A stretch of DNA of 64,000 nucleotides, taken from CBDCYS01 sp965226185 (GTDB taxonomy: Bacteria > Acidobacteriota > Terriglobia > Bryobacterales > UBA6623). Of the stretch, positions 32,312 to 41,793 are shown piece by piece. The stretch is from contig CBDDCT010000006.1 in NCBI GenBank assembly GCA_965226185.1, positions 682,001-746,000 on the forward strand, in the 5' to 3' direction. Made by a program: the position numbers and the translations under genes. The notes beneath the pieces were generated by a model. The model was not told where the DNA came from. It was given only the letters and a program-made list of their open reading frames with translations, and did not search any database. How positions within the stretch are numbered: the stretch's first letter is position 1; each line of letters begins with the position of its first letter.

Positions 32312-33972
32312 GCCACGCCTTCCGACCGTGAATCCGCGACCCCTAGCAGCCCCCGGCCTTCCGCCTGAATCGCCATGACGCGTCCCATCTTGTCGACGAA
32401 CTTGATCTGGTGGCCGCGTTTCCTAAGAAGGGCCACGGTATCGGGAGAAAACCCGTGGTCTTCCAGCCGCAACTCATCGGGCATCCACTGATGGTGGAAG
32501 CGCGGGAAGTCGACGGCTTGCTGCAGGTTCATCTTGAAGTCGATGACGTTGATGATCACTTGCAGGACAGTAGAAATGATCGTTGGTCCGCCCGGGGCGC
32601 CCAGCACCATGAACAGCCTTCCGTCCCGCGTGAGGATCGTCGGCGTCATGGCGGAGAGCGGCCGCTTGCCGGGTTCAATGGCGTTGTTGTCGCTTTGCAG
32701 CAGCCCGAACTGATTCGGCTCTCCCGGCTTCGTGGTGAAATCATCCATCTCATTGTTGAGGAGGATACCTGTACCGCTGGCCGTTACACCGGAACCGAAC
32801 GAACTGTTGAGCGTGTAGGTGACCGCCACCGCGTTCCCGTCACGGTCGACAACCGAGAAGTGGGTGGTTTCGCTGCTTTCGTGTCCGGTGGGCTGGCCGG
32901 CTCCGACGTCCGAGCTGAGGGTCGTGCGGTCCGCGCGAATCGAAGTCCGTCGCTGCCGAGCGTAGTCTTTGCTGAGCAGGCCCTTCAGCGGCATGTCCAC
33001 GAAATCGGTGTCGCCGAAGTACTCCGCGCGGTCAGCAAAGAAACGCCGCATGACCTCGGCAACATAGTGGATCGTGGAGGCTGATCCGCCCCCTCCCTGG
33101 GCGAACCCGCTGCCCTCCAGCATGTTCAGCATTTGTACGATACCCGCTCCGCCTGAACTTGGCGGAGGGGCTGAGAGAATCTTGTAGCCGCGGTATTGGC
33201 CCACGACCGCCTTGCGCTCAACGGCCTTGTATTCGCGGAGATCATCGAGCGTGATCAACCCTCCGTTGCGCTTCATGTCGTCAGCGATCAAACGGGCGGT
33301 TGTGCCGCTGTAGAATTCTTTGGCGCCGTTGTTGGCGATACGTCCCAGTGTCGCGGCGAGCTCGGGCTGGCGAAGAACCTCGCCCATCTTGTAGGGGCGC
33401 CCGTCGCGCAGGAAGATCCGTCTCGAGTCAGCGAACAGCGGCAACCGTTTGTTTTCGCGAAAGTCCTCGGCCCGCTCATGGGAAACCGGAAAACCTTCCT
33501 CTGCAAGCCGAATTGCGGACGCGACGAGTTTGCCCCAGGGTTTCGTGCCGTACTTGCCGCGGGCTAGGCCAAAGCCGCGCACGGTCCCGGGAACGCCGAC
33601 GGCGCGATAGCCGACAACGCTGTCTCGGGTCAGCTTGCCATCGGCGTCAAGATACATGTCGCGGCCGGCGGCCGCCGGAGCGCGCTCGCGAAAGTCAATG
33701 AAAGTGGAATGCCCGTCAGCGAATCGAATGAGCATGAATCCGCCGCCGCCGATGTTACCGGCTCGGGGGTGGGTCACGGCCAGCGCAAAACCGACGGCAA
33801 TCGCCGCGTCGATCGCGTTTCCGCCGTCCTTAAGGACCGCGACTCCTGCCTCGGTGGCATGCGCTTCCGCCGAAACCACCATCGCCCGCCGGCCGCGGAC
33901 CGGCTCTCGTGTCGCTCCCAACAGCGCCGAGGCAAGCGCCAAGAAAACCGAGAAACCACGAACGAAGGTCAC
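32299..33972 (-). CDS. ggt: Gamma-glutamyltransferase
   Basis: A 557-residue periplasmic enzyme that splits or transfers the gamma-glutamyl group of glutathione and related compounds. I choose the GTG at 33972, giving a signal (VTFVRGFSVFLALASALLGA); the frame stays open another 47 codons through repeat DNA. The N-terminal GNAIDAAIAVGFALAVTHPR, AGNIGGGGFM and FRERAP match the family. The autoprocessing site is E-T-T-H-F-S-V-V-D with nucleophile Thr at about 369, then NSSFGSGVTASGTGILLNNE and NEMDDF. The lid and GAPGGPTI segments are present. Function confident. Confidence 0.94.
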   Translation of the reverse strand: MTFVRGFSVFLALASALLGATREPVRGRRAMVVSAEAHATEAGVAVLKDGGNAIDAAIAVGFALAVTHPRAGNIGGGGFMLIRFADGHSTFIDFRERAPAAAGRDMYLDADGKLTRDSVVGYRAVGVPGTVRGFGLARGKYGTKPWGKLVASAIRLAEEGFPVSHERAEDFRENKRLPLFADSRRIFLRDGRPYKMGEVLRQPELAATLGRIANNGAKEFYSGTTARLIADDMKRNGGLITLDDLREYKAVERKAVVGQYRGYKILSAPPPSSGGAGIVQMLNMLEGSGFAQGGGGSASTIHYVAEVMRRFFADRAEYFGDTDFVDMPLKGLLSKDYARQRRTSIRADRTTLSSDVGAGQPTGHESSETTHFSVVDRDGNAVAVTYTLNSSFGSGVTASGTGILLNNEMDDFTTKPGEPNQFGLLQSDNNAIEPGKRPLSAMTPTILTRDGRLFMVLGAPGGPTIISTVLQVIINVIDFKMNLQQAVDFPRFHHQWMPDELRLEDHGFSPDTVALLRKRGHQIKFVDKMGRVMAIQAEGRGLLGVADSRSEGVAQGF

Positions 33973-34035
33973 GACTGATTGTATGCGCGGTTCGTGGGCC
34001 TCTGTAAACCTTTCCGGTTGAGCGGGACCTGGCCG

Positions 34036-34066
34036 AAACAGAGCCGCGCCCGCGGAGGGTGCGGTC
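34036..34066 (-). repeat. Interspersed palindromic repeat copy
   Basis: aaacagagccgcgcccgcgg then agggtgcggtc, orientation opposite to the copy at 5251-5280. It lies in the divergent region between ggt and the quinone oxidoreductase. Confidence 0.7.
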
Positions 34067-34250
34067 GAGAGTAGCCAGTTGCGCCGAGGCCGCCAGCAGA
34101 ATACGGTTACCACCAGCCTCGACCGAACCCTCGCTCGAAGCTGACCGCCTAAAAAGGGCGGTGGATTTAGACCTGGCGATTGAAACTGAAAAGCCGAGGA
34201 TCGCGGGGTTTGTTACAATTTTTAGTCAGTCTAAAACTGCAAAGAACAAT

Positions 34251-35219
34251 ATGAAGGCAATACGCATTCATGAACATGGCGGCCCGGAAGTTCTCACCTA
34301 CGAAGACGCTCCGGAACCCTCTCCGGCTCCCGATCAGGCCGTCGTCAAGATCGCCGCCGCCGGAGTGAACTTCATCGATATTTACTTCCGAACCGGCCTT
34401 TACAAAACGGATCTGCCGTTCACGAACGGCCAGGAAGCGGCCGGCGTGGTGACGGCCGTTGGCTCCGATGTAGGTGACCTCCAAGCCGGCGACCGGGTTG
34501 CGTACGCAGGTGTTGCGGGTTCCTACGCGGAGTATGCCGCGGTTCCGGCGGCCCGGCTGGTGAAACTGCCGGAAGGCGTTGATACGCGCAGCGCCGCCGC
34601 CGTGATGCTCCAGGGGATGACGGTTCATTATCTGACTCATTCCACGTTCCCGCTCGAGCCAGGGCACACGGCGCTGATTCACGCGGCCGCGGGCGGAGTG
34701 GGGCTGCTGCTTGTCCAGGTGGCCAAGATGAGGGGCGCGCGGGTGATCGGAACCTGCTCTACCCCGGAGAAAGCGGAGAAGGTTCGGCGGGCGGGAGCCG
34801 ATGAAGTCATTCTCTATACCGAGCAGGACTTCGAGACCGAGGTCAAGCGCATCACCGATGGCGCGGGCGTTCATGTGGTCTACGATCCCGTGGGCAAGAC
34901 GACTTGGGAGGGCAGCTTGAACTGCCTGCGGCCGCGGGGCATGGCGGTATTTTTCGGTAACGCCAGCGGCCCCGTGCCACCGGTCGAACCGCTCGCGTTG
35001 ACCTCGAGAGGATCGCTCTTCATGACGCGGCCCAGTTTGGCTCATTACGCGGCGAAGCGGGAAGAGTTGATCGAGCGGGCTTCTGACGTGCTGGGATGGG
35101 TGAGTTCAGGCAAAGTGAACGTTGAGATCGGAGAGACCTTCCCGTTGTCGGAGGCTGGGGAAGCCCAGCGCAAACTGGCCGCGCGTCTGACGAGCGGTAA
35201 GCTGCTATTGCTGCCGTGA
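34251..35219 (+). CDS. NADPH:quinone oxidoreductase (zinc-less MDR family)
   Basis: A 322-residue medium-chain dehydrogenase/reductase of the QOR type, reducing quinones or alkenals with NADPH in the cytoplasm. MKAIRIHEHGGPEVLTYEDA is the standard N-terminus; GVNFIDIYFRTGLYKTDLPF, GQEAAGVVTAVGSDV and AGSYAEYA follow; the cofactor motif is HAAAGGVGLLLVQVAK (AAxGGVG). There are no zinc-ligand cysteines, as expected for QOR. The start at 34251 is preferred over an upstream frame opening that runs through repeat DNA. Confidence 0.93.
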   Translation: MKAIRIHEHGGPEVLTYEDAPEPSPAPDQAVVKIAAAGVNFIDIYFRTGLYKTDLPFTNGQEAAGVVTAVGSDVGDLQAGDRVAYAGVAGSYAEYAAVPAARLVKLPEGVDTRSAAAVMLQGMTVHYLTHSTFPLEPGHTALIHAAAGGVGLLLVQVAKMRGARVIGTCSTPEKAEKVRRAGADEVILYTEQDFETEVKRITDGAGVHVVYDPVGKTTWEGSLNCLRPRGMAVFFGNASGPVPPVEPLALTSRGSLFMTRPSLAHYAAKREELIERASDVLGWVSSGKVNVEIGETFPLSEAGEAQRKLAARLTSGKLLLLP

Positions 35220-35231
35220 GGCGGAGCCAAG

Positions 35232-35498
35232 GTGAACCACGCAATCATGAACAGTGAAGCCGGAGTCATTCAGCAAATGGGTAAAACAGCAATTGGTCTC
35301 TTATTCAGTCTGTTATTTGGTCTGGCGGGTCTCGGCGTAGCCGGCTGGCTGCTTGTGACGGGCAACGTCATCAGCTCAATCGACGATTTATTCCTCACCT
35401 TGTTCGCGCTGTTGATGGCGCTTGTCGCGTTCTCTCACATCGCATGGCACTTCCAGGCTGTGTTCTCCGAAGACAGCGGAAAAAAGAAGAGAAGGTAG
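35232..35498 (+). CDS. Small two-span membrane protein
   Basis: An 88-residue protein from a GTG at 35232 (ATGs at 35247 and 35277 are alternatives). Two transmembrane helices are clear, IGLLFSLLFGLAGLGVAGWL and LFLTLFALLMALVAFSHIAW, with a lysine-rich C-terminal tail. No family known to me. It follows the quinone oxidoreductase after 12 bases and may share its transcript. Confidence 0.6.
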   Translation: MNHAIMNSEAGVIQQMGKTAIGLLFSLLFGLAGLGVAGWLLVTGNVISSIDDLFLTLFALLMALVAFSHIAWHFQAVFSEDSGKKKRR

Positions 35499-36772
35499 GG
35501 CGCGAACTTCGCGAATCTATTTGGGCCGGCAAGCCGAATAGTCAAATAGATCGCGCATCGAGACCAGCTCGATTCCACGCTCTTCGATGACCGCCCGGAT
35601 CTCGGACCCGTCCAGGCGAGCGAGCAGGGAGCTTCGCCGGCGGTTCCAGCGTTCGCCATCGTTGCTGTCAACAGCTCGCAATTCGGGACCATCCTCAGGA
35701 GAAGCAAGATTGCAGTTTTCCGGCCATTTTCTTGCCTGAATCGTGCAAGAACTGCATGTTTCAGGCCGATTCGGAGCTTGAACCAGCATTTCCCGGGGAA
35801 TTGCCGCTTTAGACCGCCTAGGACCCTAAGTCGTTGTTTTTCTATGAGTTTATTCGCCCAGAAGAGTCTTTGTGTCAGGATGAATTGCAGTTTTCTACAG
35901 AAAATGTAAGGGTTTTGGGATTTTTGCTTCTCGGAGACAGTTGAGGGGCACGGACATGGCCCCTTGGGAGTCCTCGATGATTCCGGTTTTTTCGCCATTG
36001 TTCGACCGGATCGCGGGTCCTCGGATGCCCGCCTCGCCCATTTCCGCGCTGTGTTTGCCGCTCTTTTTTGCCGCTCTTTTTTTCTTGAGAGGCGCCTCTT
36101 GCTCCCGTTGATCGAACCTCGACAGCCGCCCTCAAAAGGAGCGCAAAAACGGCTGCTAGCGGATGGTCTTCTTCCCCGGTAGTTTGCTGGACGGGCACGA
36201 GCGTCGGCCCGGAGGCCGACGCTGCCCGCCAGGAGGCGCGCGCCACGTCAGGTGGTGCGCCCGTCGTTGGACCGGCTGAAGCCGGTCCCTACTAGGAGAA
36301 GCCATCCGCGGGGGATGACCACAACATTCGGAGAGCAACTCGAAACTGTCCAGGCCTGGAAACGGTCGTGTTGGTCCGGTGATCTTTGTCCTTTCCGGTT
36401 TCTAATCGCAGTGTAGCAGGCGGTGTCAAGTGTTTCGGGGGGTCTGTCGCATGACAATGTTGAGAATAAAGGGAATAAGAGTTTAAAAGCTACGTGACTG
36501 GTCTATGGCCTTGGGCCACAACGGGGTATGAGAAGCCGGCTCGAGGTTTCGTTGGGGCGGTGTCTAAGAGCAACGACCACGATCGAATTTCGGGACCATG
36601 CGCCCACGTGGATCAGGCGGAGGCAAGCTGTTGATGCCGTTGTGACCTGCTTCAACTCATCGCCGAATGTCACTCCGCCGGCGAGATCACGGATGCGAGC
36701 GCTCGAAGCAGGGTTTTTTCGAGGCGAATCTTCTCGTCAAACGTTTCATCACAATGTCGATAAGACAGAACA
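35499..36772. other. 1.27 kb without a supported gene; hairpin-rich
   Basis: Open frames here (for example minus 35517-35789, whose last 45 residues RARLDG...IRAVIEERGIELVSMRDL look somewhat protein-like) have no recognised family and may be remnants. Around 36160-36300 several GC-rich palindromes follow each other (gtcggcccggaggccgac; gaccggctgaagccggtc), resembling dispersed hairpin repeats. A T-rich patch lies at 36060-36085. Confidence 0.45.
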
Positions 36773-37453
36773 GTGGGCACGCTTATCGCTATATTCTGGG
36801 CGACGATCTTGCTTGTGCCGCAGGCGTCGGGCGCGGATGTGAACGGTGAAATTCGGATCACACGCCGGCTGACCAAGCCGCGCATCGTCCGCGGTGCGAC
36901 CAGCTACCACCGCGGGGCGGTCGTCTCGCCGGAGGCGGACGGGCGGAGCTTCCAGCAAAAGGAGCTTAGCCGGGTCGCCATTTATGCCGAGAGCCGCCCG
37001 GACTTGGCGGCGAGTCCCAGACAGGAGGTGATAGAGCAACGCGGCAGGCGGTTCTTCAAAGATATTGTGGTGATTCCGGCGGGCTCGACTGTATCGTTCC
37101 CTAATCTCGATCCGATCTTCCACAATGTCTTTTCGCTCTCAAGGGTTCGGAAATTCGACCTGGGGAACTACCCGAAGGGCCAGACTCGAATCGTCCAGTT
37201 TCAGCGTCCGGGGATCGTGAAGGTCTATTGCCACCTTCACCCGAACATGAGCGCGGTTGTCGTCGTCGCTCCGAACGACCATGCAACACAACCAGACAGA
37301 TTCGGCCGCTATGTTTTGTCGGGTCTCCCCGCGGGCGAACACACCGTTGTCGTTTGGCACAAGTCGGCGGGCTTCTTCCGGAAAGCGGTTACGCTCCTCG
37401 ACGGCCAGAACACCACGCTCGATTTCGAGATCCCCATCGATCCCCGCCACTGA
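36773..37453 (+). CDS. Periplasmic cupredoxin-like protein with C-terminal regulatory-like beta domain
   Basis: A 226-residue exported protein (GTG start, signal LIAIFWATILLVPQASGADV). Residues about 95-165 form a plastocyanin-type cupredoxin: VVIPAGSTVSFPNLDPIFHN supplies a His near 116, and VYCHLHPNMSAVVVV at about 150-158 supplies Cys, His and Met, a full type-1 copper ligand set. The C-terminus (FGRYVLSGLPAGEHTVVVWH) is a carboxypeptidase-regulatory-like fold. It overlaps the following HD-GYP gene by TGATG, so the two are translationally coupled. Copper binding is predicted; a redox or metal-sensing role for the operon is inference. Confidence 0.82.
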   Translation: MGTLIAIFWATILLVPQASGADVNGEIRITRRLTKPRIVRGATSYHRGAVVSPEADGRSFQQKELSRVAIYAESRPDLAASPRQEVIEQRGRRFFKDIVVIPAGSTVSFPNLDPIFHNVFSLSRVRKFDLGNYPKGQTRIVQFQRPGIVKVYCHLHPNMSAVVVVAPNDHATQPDRFGRYVLSGLPAGEHTVVVWHKSAGFFRKAVTLLDGQNTTLDFEIPIDPRH

Positions 37454-39141
37454 TGCGTCTCTCCACCAAAGTCTTCTTGCTGTCGTTTGTGCCGATGGCG
37501 CTGCTGCTCGCTGTAGGCTTCGCGGCTTTGCGGCAGCTTGTGCGTACGGAAGTGAAAAACGAGCTTCGGGCGTCGTTACGAGACACGCACAAGTTTGTTT
37601 CCCGGCTGCACCAAAATTACGAACTGCGGAACAACCGGCTGCTCACGGTTGTGGCGGAAAACCCAGTGCTCAAAGCCGGCTTCGAGTTGGTGCGACTGGA
37701 GGGGAACAGCACAACAGCGGTCCGAACGCTGGCGGATCAGTTGATGGTTTTGGGCGAAACGTTGGGGTTTGATTTGGTCGCGGCCGCGGGACCCGATGGA
37801 GACCGGCTGGCCGTCACGATGCGAATCGGCGCCGAATTCGCCGTGATCCGCGGCGAACGCCTGCCAGCTCTCCAACCCGGCTTCGCCGCGGTGGGAGATC
37901 AACTTTATGCCGTCAACGAAATTCCCGTCAATCTCGGGCCTGAGTCGATTGGCACTCTTTTCGTCGGCCGGTTGTTCGACCTCGCCGAGTTCACCGAGTC
38001 CGTAGCGCTGCTGCGCGGCGACGAAGTTGTCCGCTCCAATCTCTCAACGGCATCGACCGCGGACCTGGCGGCTCGCGCGGGCGACTGCAGCGCCGCGGGC
38101 GGCTGTGAGCTGACCTTGCAGGGAGACAGCTACCTCGCGATCCCGATTTCCGAAGTCGACTTGGGCGACGGCTACGTCCTGCTGAGTCTGCAGTCGGTGG
38201 ATTCGGCCGGATGGCCGATCGAAGCCGTCGTCACGAAAGTCTTTCTCGCAGTCGGCGCCCTTGCGGTTGTCGCCGGCCTGCTCGTTTCCCTCGCTTCATC
38301 GCGTTCGATTGCGCTTCCCATTACCGTGCTCATCGGGCGCATGGAAGATAGCGCCGACTCGGGACTGCTGCCGAGCGTCGACGCGGAGTCGTCTACTGCC
38401 GAGATTGACCGTTTAATCCGCGTCTTCAATCGGACAGCCGCCTCGATTCGGGAAGGGCGGCATCGCTTGACATCAGCGTATCGGGAGTTCGTCGGATCGC
38501 TGGCACACGCGATTGACGCACGCAATGTGTACACCGCTGGCCACAGCGCGCGCGTGAGCCGCTACTCCTGCGCCATCGCCCGAGTGATGGAGGCGCCGGA
38601 GGAGCAGTTTGAGGTAATCCGGGTCGGCGCACTGTTGCACGATGTCGGCAAGATCGGCATCGCTGACACGGTCTTACAAAAGCCTGCAAAACTCACCTCC
38701 GAGGAGGTCGAGCTGATTCGTCGTCATCCCCTAATCGGCAAACGCATCATCGAGAACGTCGAAGGTTTCGCTCCCTACGTGAACATTGTGGAGCTGCATC
38801 ACGAAAACCATGACGGTTCGGGTTATCCGCGGGAATTACGGGCGGCGGAGATCCCTCTTGACGCTCGAATCGTCCACGTGGCGGACGCCTACGATGCCAT
38901 GACTTCGAATCGTCCGTACCGTCAGGCGATGTCGCACGAACGAGCGGTCGGGATAATTCGTGCTAACTCGGGGACGCAGTTCGATCCCGAGGTGGTAGGG
39001 GCGTTCTGTGCGCTGGACTTCTATGAGCTCCTCGACTCAGACGAGGGCGCTAGCTCCGGGCAAAGTCTGCAGAGGCTGGAACAGGCTCTCAATGCCGATG
39101 CGAAGACGAGCGCAAGAGTTCGGGAGCAGGCAAGAGTATGA
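37453..39141 (+). CDS. Membrane HD-GYP cyclic-di-GMP phosphodiesterase-type sensor
   Basis: A 562-residue protein: membrane span (about 5-30), periplasmic sensor domain (about 31-257), second span (VFLAVGALAVVAGLLVSLAS), HAMP-like linker, then an HD-GYP domain. The HD pair lies in ALLHDVGKIGIADTVL (about 397) and the GYP signature in HHENHDGSGYPRELRAAEIP (about 450-458); RIVHVADAYDAMTSNRPYRQ completes the family pattern. HD-GYP proteins hydrolyse c-di-GMP to GMP. All visible key residues are present, so it should be active. The periplasmic domain probably receives a signal from the cupredoxin encoded upstream, with which it shares TGATG. The next gene overlaps by ATGA. Confidence 0.88.
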   Translation: MRLSTKVFLLSFVPMALLLAVGFAALRQLVRTEVKNELRASLRDTHKFVSRLHQNYELRNNRLLTVVAENPVLKAGFELVRLEGNSTTAVRTLADQLMVLGETLGFDLVAAAGPDGDRLAVTMRIGAEFAVIRGERLPALQPGFAAVGDQLYAVNEIPVNLGPESIGTLFVGRLFDLAEFTESVALLRGDEVVRSNLSTASTADLAARAGDCSAAGGCELTLQGDSYLAIPISEVDLGDGYVLLSLQSVDSAGWPIEAVVTKVFLAVGALAVVAGLLVSLASSRSIALPITVLIGRMEDSADSGLLPSVDAESSTAEIDRLIRVFNRTAASIREGRHRLTSAYREFVGSLAHAIDARNVYTAGHSARVSRYSCAIARVMEAPEEQFEVIRVGALLHDVGKIGIADTVLQKPAKLTSEEVELIRRHPLIGKRIIENVEGFAPYVNIVELHHENHDGSGYPRELRAAEIPLDARIVHVADAYDAMTSNRPYRQAMSHERAVGIIRANSGTQFDPEVVGAFCALDFYELLDSDEGASSGQSLQRLEQALNADAKTSARVREQARV

Positions 39142-40256
39142 CGCGCGCAATTCGGTTGGCCCTCATAGCGGCCGTAGCTGTTGCGGGTCCGTCGAAGGGC
39201 CAAGACGGGCTCAGCGGCTTTGAGATGCCGATTACCGTGGCCGGCGCGGGCTTTTCCAGTCACATCCTCAGCAAGCCGGAGGGAGCCGATTCCAATACCG
39301 CCGCGGGTTTTCGCGCGCTCACCTACCCCACGTTGCGCCTCAATGAGAAGTGGTTCTTTTCCGGCGTCGTTCAACTCCGCTCTCGCCCGTACTTCTTCGA
39401 AGAGTTTGGCCGCGGAAACTCAGGGTTCGAGGTTGACACGTTGCAAGCTTATGCTGGCTATGAGCGGTTTTGGGGCGGAAAATACGTGACGGTCAAAGCC
39501 GGACTGCTTCCGGCCGCGTTCGGCTCGTTCTCACTCCGCTATGACGACGCGGTGAATCCGATGATCGGCCTTCCCGCCGGTTACGGCTACTATGCCTCGC
39601 CGGTGACTACTCTTGGCCTAAGCGGTGCGCAAGTCGACGTCGGCAATGGCCGGGCGGACGCTCGCGTCCAATTTACGAGCAGTTCTCCGGCCAATCCGCG
39701 CGGGATTACGGAAGACGGCCAGTATGGGACGTGGACCACCGGCTTTGGCGTCTCGCCGGTGCAGGGCTTGCGGATCGGAACTTCCGGGTATCGCGGACCC
39801 TATCTCCACGACAACCATCGCTTTAACCGCCCCGGCGAGATCCATTCACGGGCGTTGCCCGCTACGGCGGCCGGGCTCGACGTTCAGTTCGCTCGTGGAC
39901 ATTGGTACTTCAACGGGGAGTTAAACCGCTTGCGCCTCCCCTATACGGCGATTCCCAATCTCAACCGGACGATGGCGTGGGCCGAAGCGAAGTACGTGCC
40001 GCATCCGCGCTGGTATTTGGCCGGCCGTTTGAATCACTCCAGCAGCAATCTGATTCCCACACGCGACGTCTGCGAACTTGCGGTCGGGTACCGTCCCAAT
40101 CGACGACAGATCATCAAGGTCGGCTATCAAGCAGTTCGCGGACCCCGAACCCGAGGAACACTGGACAACGTGCTGGCGATCCAGTTCGTATTGAAGCTGC
40201 GAGGCCCTGCGATGGCGTTCGAGCGAGGCGGCTGGCACAGCGTGGCGACGGAATAG
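39138..40256 (+). CDS. Outer-membrane beta-barrel (porin-like) protein
   Basis: A 372-residue protein with a signal peptide (RLALIAAVAVAGPSKGQDGL) and alternating hydrophobic/polar strands with aromatic girdles (LRLNEKWFFSGVVQLRSRPY, GYERFWGGKYVTVKAGLLPA, GHWYFNGELNRLRLPY, AVGYRPNRRQIIKVGYQAVR). No TonB plug. It looks like a porin of 14-16 strands, family not named. ATGA overlap with the HD-GYP gene makes it the third member of a tight operon; the C-terminal residue is not Phe, which is unusual for a barrel. Confidence 0.7.
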   Translation: MTRAIRLALIAAVAVAGPSKGQDGLSGFEMPITVAGAGFSSHILSKPEGADSNTAAGFRALTYPTLRLNEKWFFSGVVQLRSRPYFFEEFGRGNSGFEVDTLQAYAGYERFWGGKYVTVKAGLLPAAFGSFSLRYDDAVNPMIGLPAGYGYYASPVTTLGLSGAQVDVGNGRADARVQFTSSSPANPRGITEDGQYGTWTTGFGVSPVQGLRIGTSGYRGPYLHDNHRFNRPGEIHSRALPATAAGLDVQFARGHWYFNGELNRLRLPYTAIPNLNRTMAWAEAKYVPHPRWYLAGRLNHSSSNLIPTRDVCELAVGYRPNRRQIIKVGYQAVRGPRTRGTLDNVLAIQFVLKLRGPAMAFERGGWHSVATE

Positions 40257-40397
40257 AGCTAGCGCAATTGTGGCCTGGGTGGGCATCCTCGCCCCGCCCG
40301 TAGCTGCGAACTAGACTTCCGAAAACACGAGGTGACAGGCGCTTACCTTGCATTTCCCAACCCTGACGGCCAATGCATTTCGCCGATGGCGTGGGGC

Positions 40398-40595
40398 TTA
40401 GACCGGGTCATAAACCCCGTGTAGTCCGAGTCGACCGCGATGTTCCCCGGTAGTGAATCGCCACTTCCACAAATGGGGATTCTCGGGAGCGATTCCGGCA
40501 CCTTGGAGGCGGGCTAAATCCACGCTGACGGCGTACCCTTGATCCATGCCGCTGATTCTAACCGTGGCCGACTTGCCGTTCTGCTGCCCGGTCAC
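40398..40595 (-). CDS. Possible small gene or C-terminal fragment
   Basis: From GTG at 40595 the 65 residues GQQNGKSATVRISGMDQGYA...APENPHLWKWRFTTGEHRG read like a beta-rich protein end; the frame is open upstream to a stop near 40659. No start or family is clear. It lies just after the orphan gene at 40720-41793, on the same strand, so it may be a broken or separate neighbour of it. Confidence 0.3.
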   Translation of the reverse strand: MTGQQNGKSATVRISGMDQGYAVSVDLARLQGAGIAPENPHLWKWRFTTGEHRGRLGLHGVYDPV

Positions 40596-40719
40596 GCTTG
40601 CCCACCCGGCTGACTCCTCAATGCGAAATTCTTTCGCAATACCTACCAGCCAGAATCATTCGCCGACCGCTACACCGTACTCGTCGACGCACGCTGCCCC
40701 TGGGTCCGACCAGCTCGAA

Positions 40720-41793
40720 TCAAAAGACGTGATACGCCTTCTCGTCCCACTGGCGACCTAAATCCGCGTCATTCGCACGCCGCAGAAGGTCGTAGTAGCT
40801 GTAGGGATACTTGAATACGTGCCCAATGCCGAGGGTCTTGTCCCCGCGCTGCTGCCAATACTTCGTGTCTCGGGGCCGCAGAGAACTTGGCTTGTGATCC
40901 GGAATTCGTCGGTCGTCTTCATCCGGTCCACGGCGCGTAACGGTGACATATTTGCGAAATGCCGTGCGACAGCTCTCGGCATATTCCACATCTCCCATCG
41001 CGGCGAGCTCGACAAGCGCCTGGCCAAACGTCAGCATATGTCCCGCGAACCCCTGGCCGAACCCTACAAACTTGTCGACGGCCGCAATCGCCTCGCGCAG
41101 AATGAATCGTGATGCCGCTTCGGAATCCTCAAAAGGCGGCGGATCGACTTGCGGGTCGGGAGGATCATCCCTCCAGGCCGTGAACGAGCGGATCAATCGA
41201 CAAACGCCGTCAACTCGCTGCGCTGTGGCTGCGCTCGGCAGGATGCGGAAGGCCTTGATTGCGAGCATCGCAAAAATCGCATCGTGGCCGACCTGCCGCA
41301 GCACACCACCGCCTTCGGCCAGGGCGTCACCGATTCGCTTAATCTGGGTCGGATCGGCATCGGCCTCCGGAAACGGTTGGCACAGCGGCGCTGAGGCCCA
41401 GTTGAGGTTAAACAGTTCCACGATTCGTGCTCGCGCGGCATCATCGAGTCCATTTTCATGGCACAGTAAATGGGCAGCCACCAGGCTCGCGCCACGATGT
41501 CCGTCGGCGAAATAGTCCCGCTCAGGAGATCGGGCTAGAGCATTGAGGCCGAGCAGAATCAGGCGGTGGTCGGAGTTGTTCGACCCGTCGGCGGCGAACA
41601 AGTCGCGGTCCAACAAGGAACCCGTCATCAGACCCGCAACACACGCCGATGTCCGCCTGGCAAGCTGTCTGCGGTTGAGGATGCGATTTATTGTGGCGTA
41701 CAACATAACGACGTGAGGTAGATTAGCATCAGACCGTGACGCCCATTCGCCCAACATTCTAGCGTAGGCAGGCGGTACGAGGGCCTCCACCAA
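40720..41793 (-). CDS. Orphan protein, no recognised family
   Basis: At least 357 residues; a TTG at 41793 gives the frame start used here, but the same frame stays open to 41885 with plausible coding sequence (PTAWNRLDDDFPVRADPAGL), so the real start may be non-standard or lost. The protein is helical, with conserved-looking segments such as RDYFADGHRGASLVAAHLLC, ALAEGGGVLRQVGHDAIFAM and FVGFGQGFAGHMLTFGQALV, and a charged C-terminus. No signal peptide or domain is recognised. GC and codon use resemble the neighbours. Confidence 0.5.
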   Translation of the reverse strand: MVEALVPPAYARMLGEWASRSDANLPHVVMLYATINRILNRRQLARRTSACVAGLMTGSLLDRDLFAADGSNNSDHRLILLGLNALARSPERDYFADGHRGASLVAAHLLCHENGLDDAARARIVELFNLNWASAPLCQPFPEADADPTQIKRIGDALAEGGGVLRQVGHDAIFAMLAIKAFRILPSAATAQRVDGVCRLIRSFTAWRDDPPDPQVDPPPFEDSEAASRFILREAIAAVDKFVGFGQGFAGHMLTFGQALVELAAMGDVEYAESCRTAFRKYVTVTRRGPDEDDRRIPDHKPSSLRPRDTKYWQQRGDKTLGIGHVFKYPYSYYDLLRRANDADLGRQWDEKAYHVF

